A stretch of DNA of 46,991 nucleotides from assembly GCA_934481445.1 (NCBI GenBank), contig CAKSPC010000017.1, forward strand, positions 1 through 46,991, in the 5' to 3' direction. Position 1 is the first letter of the stretch. Every line of letters starts with the position of its first letter. Both the position numbers and the translations under genes were made by a program. The stretch is from an uncultured Oscillospiraceae bacterium. GTDB lineage: Bacteria > Bacillota > Clostridia > Oscillospirales > Ruminococcaceae. The notes beneath the pieces are model-generated. The model was not told the DNA's origin, made no database searches, and saw nothing but the letters and a program-made list of their open reading frames with translations. Positions 41,587 through 46,991 of the stretch are shown piece by piece.

Positions 41587-42759
41587 TCAGAAATAGCTTA
41601 CCTTTATCTTCTTACCCATCTTTTTCAGGCTTTCGGACAGCTCGTTCACAAGCTGCATTTTTATATTGAAATTGATAGGCAGGTCGGGGTTCTGATGTGC
41701 AGGGTTTATCGCCCTGCCGACATAGAAGTTGATGTCCGTCGCTTCCTCAAACAGCATACGCGAAATAAGCGCCGCGCCGTCCTGCTTATAGCTCCACTGC
41801 TTGTAGCTTTCGTTGCTGGCGAGATAGTCCTTGGCATATTCGTTGACGCGGTTTATGGTGATAACGCCCTCCGTTACGAGGTCTATTCCCTCTATCGAGG
41901 CGGTGGGCGGTATCTCGTCGTCAAAATAATTAAGGCACGGAATTATCGGCTTTTTGAGATAATCCGCAACGATGTTGGAGGTCGTTCCTCCGCAGACGAT
42001 GCGCTTGCCTTCCTTAGAAAGAAACAGCGACACCATCTTTTCGCAGTCGTTTCTGTCCGACGGCGGACCTATCATGAGATTTACAGGCTGGCGGCGGCGT
42101 ATCCTCACCGTGCAGGCGGTGGTGTCATCGCCCGGCTTTCCGCCGTAAAGTTTTAAGCACTGGTCGGTGAGCACCGTAGAAAGCGTCTTGGCGGTAAAGC
42201 CCACCTCGGTGAGCGTTTCCATGAACTCCGCGATATCCTTGCGCTCCCACCCGAAATTCAGCGTCATGCCAACGCCCGCGTGGATGCACCCGTCGCTCAT
42301 TGCGATGAAAATATCATTTTCTTGGAGCTTTATCCGCGATTTATGTATTATCTTGCCGTCGATGTTCATGTTTGTCATGGGTATATCCATGTACTTTCCG
42401 TCGCGGTACATGATAACATCGGGGTTGTCGTAGCAGATTATCTCCGCCTCCTCGTTGTGGATAAGGCGGATTATCGTAAAGGTGGAATATGCGACCTGCC
42501 GCACCTTGCATATGGGAAGCGTTGCCGCGATGGTGCGGACGCATTCCTCAAGGGCGATGCCCTCGGATGTCATGGTTGCGATTATCTTGGATGTCAGCGT
42601 TGAAAGTATGCTTGCCTTAACGCCGCTTCCAAGTCCGTCCGCAAGAACGATTACCGAGGAATTCTCCCCCATATCAATTATGTCGATATGGTCGCCGCAG
42701 AGCTGCTCGCCGTATTTTATAAGACTTTTCCACCCGATATCGGCGCAGAGATTATTCAT
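41587..42759 (-). CDS. PP2C/SpoIIE-type serine phosphatase
   Basis: The protein has 390 residues. The SpoIIE-type phosphatase domain (1-215) has metal-binding Asp residues in VLADGLGSG (D41), AMSDGCIHAG and PGDDTTACTV. Residues about 225-390 form a second domain with GPPSDRNDCEKMVSLFLSKE and VCGGTTSNIVADYL, of unknown role, perhaps sensory or nucleotide-like. It overlaps the 3' end of hydS by 8 bases, which suggests that the sensor and phosphatase act together. In this type of cluster the phosphatase is thought to pass the H2 signal to a partner protein by dephosphorylation. Confidence 0.88.
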   Translation of the reverse strand: MNNLCADIGWKSLIKYGEQLCGDHIDIIDMGENSSVIVLADGLGSGVKASILSTLTSKIIATMTSEGIALEECVRTIAATLPICKVRQVAYSTFTIIRLIHNEEAEIICYDNPDVIMYRDGKYMDIPMTNMNIDGKIIHKSRIKLQENDIFIAMSDGCIHAGVGMTLNFGWERKDIAEFMETLTEVGFTAKTLSTVLTDQCLKLYGGKPGDDTTACTVRIRRRQPVNLMIGPPSDRNDCEKMVSLFLSKEGKRIVCGGTTSNIVADYLKKPIIPCLNYFDDEIPPTASIEGIDLVTEGVITINRVNEYAKDYLASNESYKQWSYKQDGAALISRMLFEEATDINFYVGRAINPAHQNPDLPINFNIKMQLVNELSESLKKMGKKIKVSYF

Positions 42760-44428
42760 CGGCGATCGACTCCTTCAGCTTCATAAGCGCCACCTTTGTT
42801 TCCGCGGCTGTTTCGCCGAGAAGCGACGCAATCTCCTGTACTATCCTCATCTGGTTTTCAACGACCTTATCTGCAATGTCAGCGGTGGTGCGGCTCATGT
42901 TCTCCTTGCGCTCGCGTGCTTTTTCCTCGGCGGTGACGTCGCGCATAAGGCAGATAAGAATGCGATATTCCGCGTCGTATATGACCGTCTGCTCGACATA
43001 CCTGTCGTACTCCGCGAGATATACCATTTCGTCCCGGACGGTGCGTATGCTGTTCATTACCTCGATGAATACCGCAGGGTCGAGTATTCTTATAACCTGC
43101 TCCCCCATTACATCCGAGGCGTGCGCGATATTCATGAGATGGAGCGCCGCCTTATTTATCTGCTGCACCTCGAGGTTCTCGTTCAGTACGATTATCGCAT
43201 TCGGGGTGTTGTTGATGATATTGTCCGAAAAGCTCTCAGCCTTATCCTTGAGAAACGGCAGGCACATTGAAATATCCGCCTTGCCGTTATAAATCGCGAT
43301 AGCTTTCTCGCGGCAGGTGTTGTAGCCGCAGCTTCCGCAGTTGAGCTCCTGTTCCTTGCGCACCTTGCCCATGCGGCGGAGGATAGCGTTGATCTCCGTT
43401 TCCGTGGGCGCCGTGGAGTGCGTCCCGAGGAAATCCATATGCTTGTGCAGCTCGCCTTTGTCGGGCTGAGGAACTTCGAAATCGTCCGCGCCCGCGTACT
43501 TCTTTATCGCGATGGCGTTTCGCACGGGGGAATTGCGGTACTTCTCCATAACCGGGCCGCCGGCGCAGCTTCCCGCGCAGGCTGACATTTCCACAAACAC
43601 GTTATGCATATTTCCCGCGAGGATATCCTCAAGCGCTGCCTTGCAGTTTTCGACCCCGTCGAAGGCTATGTAGGTGTAATTCGGGTCGCGCTCCGCCATG
43701 GTGCGGAGAACTCCGCCCGTTGTCGGGAACAGGCGCGCACGGCTCTTTTCACTGCTGTCTATGCTCTTTTCAAGGGTTATTCCCGCTTCGTTGAGCCAGT
43801 TTGTAAGCTCCTCAAAGGTCATAACGGCGTCGGTAAAATCCTTGTAGCGCGCCGCCTCTTCCTTTTTCGCAACGCAGGGGCCGATGAACACCGTTTTTGC
43901 GCCCGGGTGACGCTTCTTTATGTCGCGGCAATGCGCCTGCATCGGCGAAAGCACTTCCGCGAGAAACGGCAGAGCCTCGGGGTAGTATTTTTGTATCAGC
44001 AGATTGATGGAGTTGCAGCAGGATGATATGATAACATCCCGCTTGTCCTCCCGTATCATGCGCTCGTATTCCGTCTTTACGATGGTCGCGCCGAGGGCGG
44101 TTTCCTCCGCCCCCGCAAATCCGAGCTGCATCAGCGCCTTTTCCAGCGACTCTATTCCGACACCCTCGTAATTTGCAACAAACGACGGCGCAACGCTGAC
44201 ATAAACCGGTGCGTCGCCCTTGAGCATATATTTAACCTGCTCGGTACTGTCGGCTATTTCCTTTGCATTCTGGGGACAGACTACGAAGCACTGGCCGCAG
44301 AGGATGCACTCGTCCCCGACGATGTTAGCCTGATTTCCCGAGAAACGGATGGATTTCACGGGGCAGTGCCTGATGCACTTATAACAGTTCTTGCAATTCG
44401 ATTTTCTGAGCTTTAAAAACTCCGTCAT
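42752..44428 (-). CDS. hydS: HydS sensory [FeFe]-hydrogenase with PAS domain
   Basis: The protein has 558 residues from the ATG after AAGGAGTTTGGG. Two N-terminal [4Fe-4S] sites (CKNCYKCIRHCP, C12-C22; CILCGQCFVVCP, C41-C51) precede an H-domain with SSCCNS (135-140), GPCVAKK (183-189) and SACAGSCAGG (C284, C288). Then follow a CGSCGYNTC cluster motif (364-372, with C389) and a PAS domain (about 400-510), ending in a helical tail. This is the group C sensory architecture. It lacks the TSCCPxW form of L1 but keeps both Cys. It probably senses H2 or redox state and works through the phosphatase gene that it overlaps. Slow or no turnover is expected from family members. Confidence 0.92.
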   Translation of the reverse strand: MTEFLKLRKSNCKNCYKCIRHCPVKSIRFSGNQANIVGDECILCGQCFVVCPQNAKEIADSTEQVKYMLKGDAPVYVSVAPSFVANYEGVGIESLEKALMQLGFAGAEETALGATIVKTEYERMIREDKRDVIISSCCNSINLLIQKYYPEALPFLAEVLSPMQAHCRDIKKRHPGAKTVFIGPCVAKKEEAARYKDFTDAVMTFEELTNWLNEAGITLEKSIDSSEKSRARLFPTTGGVLRTMAERDPNYTYIAFDGVENCKAALEDILAGNMHNVFVEMSACAGSCAGGPVMEKYRNSPVRNAIAIKKYAGADDFEVPQPDKGELHKHMDFLGTHSTAPTETEINAILRRMGKVRKEQELNCGSCGYNTCREKAIAIYNGKADISMCLPFLKDKAESFSDNIINNTPNAIIVLNENLEVQQINKAALHLMNIAHASDVMGEQVIRILDPAVFIEVMNSIRTVRDEMVYLAEYDRYVEQTVIYDAEYRILICLMRDVTAEEKARERKENMSRTTADIADKVVENQMRIVQEIASLLGETAAETKVALMKLKESIADE

Positions 44429-44465
44429 ACCCAAACTCCTTAGCATTCTTTAAAAAATAGCAAAA

Positions 44466-44493
44466 GCGGCGGGCGCAGGAGCGCTGCCGCCGC
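44466..44493 (-). terminator. Hairpin between the ferredoxin gene and hydS
   Basis: On the minus strand GCGGCGGCAGCGC pairs with GCGCCCGCCGC, followed by TTTTGC. It is a probable partial terminator or attenuator inside the operon, since I see no promoter for hydS after it. Confidence 0.75.
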
Positions 44494-44526
44494 ACCGAAA
44501 TTTATCACATCCGCACGGCGGAACGA

Positions 44527-44766
44527 TCACGCCTTGTAAAGAATTTCGTTCTTAAAGAAGTCCTCAACGGTGTCGGGGGAAACGGAAAAACTATTGCCGT
44601 CAACAGTAACGCATACGCCGTGCTGACAGTTGCCCATGCAGAATGTCCCGCCGAGCTCGACCTTGTCCTTGAGGTTGTTCTCCGCGATTAGGCTCTGAAG
44701 CCCCTCTACGACCTGCCTTGAGCCCTTGAGATGACATGAGCTTCCGATACAAACAGTAACTTTCAT
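44527..44766 (-). CDS. Thioredoxin-fold [2Fe-2S] ferredoxin
   Basis: The protein has 79 residues from the ATG after GGAGGATAATATT; a longer frame adds 13 residues without a ribosome site. Cys6 and Cys11 (CIGSSCHLKG) and Cys43 and Cys47 (FCMGNCQHG) are the four ligands of the NuoE/thioredoxin-like [2Fe-2S] fold; a fifth Cys is at 52. It carries electrons, likely between a donor and HydS or HydA2. Similar small proteins accompany sensory hydrogenases in ruminococci and clostridia. It is preceded and followed by terminator-like hairpins. Confidence 0.9.
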   Translation of the reverse strand: MKVTVCIGSSCHLKGSRQVVEGLQSLIAENNLKDKVELGGTFCMGNCQHGVCVTVDGNSFSVSPDTVEDFFKNEILYKA

Positions 44767-44787
44767 AATATTATCCTCCATATGTGT

Positions 44788-44818
44788 AAAAAAACGGGCG
44801 GTCACGATCGGCCGCCCG
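44788..44818 (-). terminator. Terminator of the kinase-like gene
   Basis: CGGGCGGCC/GGCCGCCCG-type pairing around ATCGTGA on the minus strand, followed by seven T (44788-44794). It lies 22 bases before the ferredoxin start, so little room remains for a separate promoter. Confidence 0.9.
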
Positions 44819-44833
44819 CCGCTGGTTTACAAA

Positions 44834-45580
44834 TTACTCGTACTCGACAACGTTTACCCACGAAAGCAGGAACTCGCGCTCCTCTTTCCTGCCCTTTACA
44901 GACTGGGAAGCCGCAACGATGGGCAGCCATTTCTGAATATACTGCTTTGCTGTGTCGCTCTTCTTGCTGAACAGCTCGAGGTACTTTTCAGCGCCGTCGA
45001 TATCGCCGTTGAGCCAGAAAAGAAGATATGTTCTTGCAACGTCCGCAGACGCGTTGCCCTGCGTTGCATGCGACCAGTCGAGGATATAGGGAGTGCCGTC
45101 ATCGGTGATGATTATGTTGGATGGGTTGAAATCGCCGTGGCACACCTTGTTATGCTTCGGCATACTCTCTAAGCGGGTGTGCAGCTCGTAGCGCGTTGTG
45201 GCGTCTAGATCTGCCTCGGATATCTTGCGGTTCATCTTATCCTTAAGCTTGTTGAGCAGCGGGCACTTTGCATTATGGACCTGCATCTGCAGATCGACAA
45301 ACATTTCAAGATATTCATCCTTCTTATCCGGATTTTCCTGCATGAGCTGTGCCAGCGTCTTGCCCGGGATATACTCAGACACTATCGCCCACTTGCCGTC
45401 GATGGTCTTTACCTCGATGACCTTTGGGACGTTTATTCCGATGTTTTCAACACGAGCCTGATTGAGCGCCTCGTTGAGAACGTCGGGCTTTGCGTAATCT
45501 GCGTCGAATACCTTGACGACAGTATCGCCTTCGCGATAAATGGTCTTGCCGGTTCTGACTGCAATAATTCTATCGGACAT
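44834..45580 (-). CDS. Aminoglycoside/choline-kinase-like phosphotransferase
   Basis: The protein has 248 residues from the ATG after AGGAGGAAAAA. The kinase marks are VVKVFDADYAKPDVLNEA (Lys), YIPGKTLAQLM, CHGDFNPSNIIITDDGTPYI (Asp, Asn) and ILDWSHATQGNASAD (metal Asp). The fold includes choline, ethanolamine, homoserine and fructosamine kinases and antibiotic kinases; no substrate can be named. It is between adhE and the hydrogenase genes, with hairpins on either side. No resistance gene context is seen. Confidence 0.85.
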   Translation of the reverse strand: MSDRIIAVRTGKTIYREGDTVVKVFDADYAKPDVLNEALNQARVENIGINVPKVIEVKTIDGKWAIVSEYIPGKTLAQLMQENPDKKDEYLEMFVDLQMQVHNAKCPLLNKLKDKMNRKISEADLDATTRYELHTRLESMPKHNKVCHGDFNPSNIIITDDGTPYILDWSHATQGNASADVARTYLLFWLNGDIDGAEKYLELFSKKSDTAKQYIQKWLPIVAASQSVKGRKEEREFLLSWVNVVEYE

Positions 45581-45641
45581 AGCTTTTTCCTCCTGAGAGT
45601 ATATTTTCACCGACGACGGTTATCTCATAATTTAGCAAACA

Positions 45642-45667
45642 GCGGACTAAAAATAAATTCAGTCCGC
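45642..45667 (-). terminator. Hairpin after adhE, with a second hairpin nearby
   Basis: GCGGACTGAA pairs with TTTAGTCCGC (10 bp, one G-U), with TGTTTG after it on the minus strand. A smaller AACCGA/TCGGTT inverted repeat lies at 45691-45704. Together they probably end most adhE transcripts. Confidence 0.65.
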
Positions 45668-45716
45668 CGTTCAGATAAAATGACTATACTAACCGAAATC
45701 GGTTGGTAAACTTAAA

Positions 45717-46991
45717 TTAAACCAGCTTAGTGGTCTTGCCGTAGTAAGCGTTCAGATACATCTGCTTGATCTCAGCAAACAGCGGGAATCTGGGGTTAGC
45801 GCCTGTGCACTGGTCATCGAACGCCTGCTCAACCATTGCGTCGAGTCTGTTGAGGAAGTCCTTCTCGTCTACGCCGTAATCTCTGATGGTCTTCTTAACG
45901 CCGATTCTGTCCTTCAGATCATCGATCTTGGTGATGAGAGCCTCAACCTTTTCTGCGTCAGTCTTACCCTTGCAGCCGAGGAAGGATGCAACCTCTGCGT
46001 AGCGAGCCATGGTGTGGGGGTGAGTGTACTGAGAGAATGTGCCCATCTTAGCAGGAGCTTCTGCGGAGTTGAAGCGGATAACTTCGTCGATCAGCAGAGC
46101 GTTTGCGATACCGTGAGGGAGGTGGTGGAATGCACCGAGCTTATGAGCCATTGAGTGGCAAACACCGAGGAATGCGTTCGCAAATGCCATACCGGCCATT
46201 GTTGCAGCATTAGCCATGTTCTCACGAGCAACCGGATCATATACACCGGAGATAGCGGAATCATAAGCAGCGGGCAGGTTGTCGAAAATCAGCTGAAGAG
46301 ACTTCAGTGCAAGACCGTCGGTGTAAGGAGTAGCCATAACGGAAGCATAAGCCTCGAGGCAGTGTGTAACAGCGTCGATACCGGAAGCGGAAGTCAGACC
46401 TCTCGGGCCGGTCTTCATCATGTCGCCATCGACGATAGCCATCTTAGGCATCAGCTGATAGTCAGCCAGCGGGTACTTAACGCCGGTGTTCTGGTCGGTG
46501 ATTACTGCGAAAGGAGTAACCTCGGAACCTGTACCTGCGGAAGTAGGAACTGCGATGAAGTAAGCCTTCTCGCCCATGTTCGGGAATGTATAAACTCTCT
46601 TACGGATATCGATGAAGCGCATTGCCATATCCATGAAGTCTGCATCGGGATGCTCATAGAGAACCCACATTATCTTACCTGCGTCCATTGCGGAACCGCC
46701 GCCGACAGCGATGATGCAGTCAGGCTCGAACTTTCTCATAGCCTCTGCGCCCTTCTGAGCGGAAGCGAGGGAAGGATCAGGCTCAACGTCTGCGAATGTG
46801 GTATGAACGATACCCATTTCGTCAAGTCTGTCAGTAATAGCCTTTGTGAAGCCGCTCTTGAACAGGAAGGAGTCAGTTACGATGAATACTCTCTTCTTGC
46901 CCATAACGTCCTTGAGCTCCTTGAGAGCAACAGGGAGGCAGCCCTTCTTGATATAAACCTTCTCAGGTGCGCGGAACCACAGCATATTCTC
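45717..46991 (-). CDS. adhE: AdhE, C-terminal iron-dependent alcohol dehydrogenase part (cut by window)
   Basis: The visible 425 codons end at a TAA and run off the right edge in frame (the last six bases encode Glu-Asn before MLWFRAPEKVYIKKGC). That linker is typical of bifunctional AdhE, whose N-terminal aldehyde dehydrogenase half would lie outside the window. The Fe-ADH domain shows IAVGGGSAMDAGK, PTSAGTGSEVTPFAV, GIDAVTHCLEAY and HSMAHKLGAFHHLPHG, with the Asp and three His ligands. AdhE reduces acetyl-CoA to ethanol using NADH. As the neighbour of the HydS-HydA2 cluster it supports a joint choice between ethanol and H2 for disposing of electrons. A stand-alone alcohol dehydrogenase is less likely. 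Confidence 0.85.
   Translation of the reverse strand, partial: ENMLWFRAPEKVYIKKGCLPVALKELKDVMGKKRVFIVTDSFLFKSGFTKAITDRLDEMGIVHTTFADVEPDPSLASAQKGAEAMRKFEPDCIIAVGGGSAMDAGKIMWVLYEHPDADFMDMAMRFIDIRKRVYTFPNMGEKAYFIAVPTSAGTGSEVTPFAVITDQNTGVKYPLADYQLMPKMAIVDGDMMKTGPRGLTSASGIDAVTHCLEAYASVMATPYTDGLALKSLQLIFDNLPAAYDSAISGVYDPVARENMANAATMAGMAFANAFLGVCHSMAHKLGAFHHLPHGIANALLIDEVIRFNSAEAPAKMGTFSQYTHPHTMARYAEVASFLGCKGKTDAEKVEALITKIDDLKDRIGVKKTIRDYGVDEKDFLNRLDAMVEQAFDDQCTGANPRFPLFAEIKQMYLNAYYGKTTKLV

Noticed and set aside
40036..42156. A 706-codon open frame on the plus strand
   Set aside because: It is antisense to hydA2 and the phosphatase gene, whose motifs are unmistakable, and its product has no recognisable domain. 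It comes from codon bias of the real genes.
44767..44833. Rex operator or promoter directly before the ferredoxin gene
   Set aside because: No TTGTTAA-type palindrome or TATAAT-like box is present; the gap is filled by a terminator and the ribosome site.
1..46991. CRISPR array, prophage or integrative element
   Set aside because: No regularly spaced repeats, cas genes, integrase, phage structural genes or attachment-site duplication were seen; mobile sequence is limited to IS relics.

Overview
The window looks like a chromosome segment of an anaerobic, fibre-degrading Firmicute, most likely a Ruminococcus (Oscillospiraceae) close to R. albus. The signs are a sensory [FeFe]-hydrogenase / serine phosphatase / group-B-like hydrogenase cluster next to adhE (an arrangement known from R. 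albus), a glucanase locus, proteins ending in NPDTG-like sorting signals, FabV, monofunctional ThrH, and near-consensus TTGACA-N17-TATAAT promoters. The species call is inference from gene content; no 16S or ribosomal marker is present.

Layout. 1-1310: a tRNA-Gly(CCC) followed by two decayed insertion sequences (IS30-like and IS5-like). 1367-9624: mostly housekeeping: LysM-GH18 and amidase-like pair, thrH, tyrS, a secreted protein, a T-box leader, a 44-bp direct repeat, DAHP synthase, a low-GC GNAT gene and a CPA2 cation/proton antiporter. 9778-13374: a histidine-less EIIA-like protein, an HPr lacking the Ser46 site, the thiamine transporter subunit thiT, a small membrane protein, fabV and acyP. 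13574-17552: a histidine-kinase relic and a TetR-regulated FtsX-type ABC exporter whose regulator and ATPase genes both carry disabling lesions. 17683-22471: two ECF sigma / membrane anti-sigma modules flanking a small Nif11-like gene. 22860-25836: a three-gene operon (2-hydroxyacid dehydrogenase, TauE/SafE permease, FUSC-HAD fusion). 25884-29161: a complete polar amino-acid ABC transporter with a consensus promoter.

29660-34644 is a probable beta-glucan locus: a surface protein and an orphan sugar-type binding lipoprotein read leftward, divergent from an AraC regulator, a secreted GH16 lichenase and a GH5 enzyme without signal peptide. 34655-35716 holds a second IS30 relic joined to an IS3 relic, with a perfect 44-nt palindrome. 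35772-39897 carries rnr, secG with a long acidic tail, and a MATE exporter with a hairpin leader. 40129-46991 is the hydrogen module, read leftward: adhE (cut by the window end), an aminoglycoside/choline-kinase-like protein, a thioredoxin-fold [2Fe-2S] ferredoxin, HydS, a PP2C phosphatase and HydA2. HydS is expected to sense H2 or redox state and signal through the phosphatase, tuning disposal of reductant as H2 or ethanol.

No CRISPR array, rRNA operon, intact phage or intact transposon was seen. Start codons were chosen from ribosome-binding sites and often lie inside the longest open frame. Domain calls rest on motif recognition by eye, with no database search.
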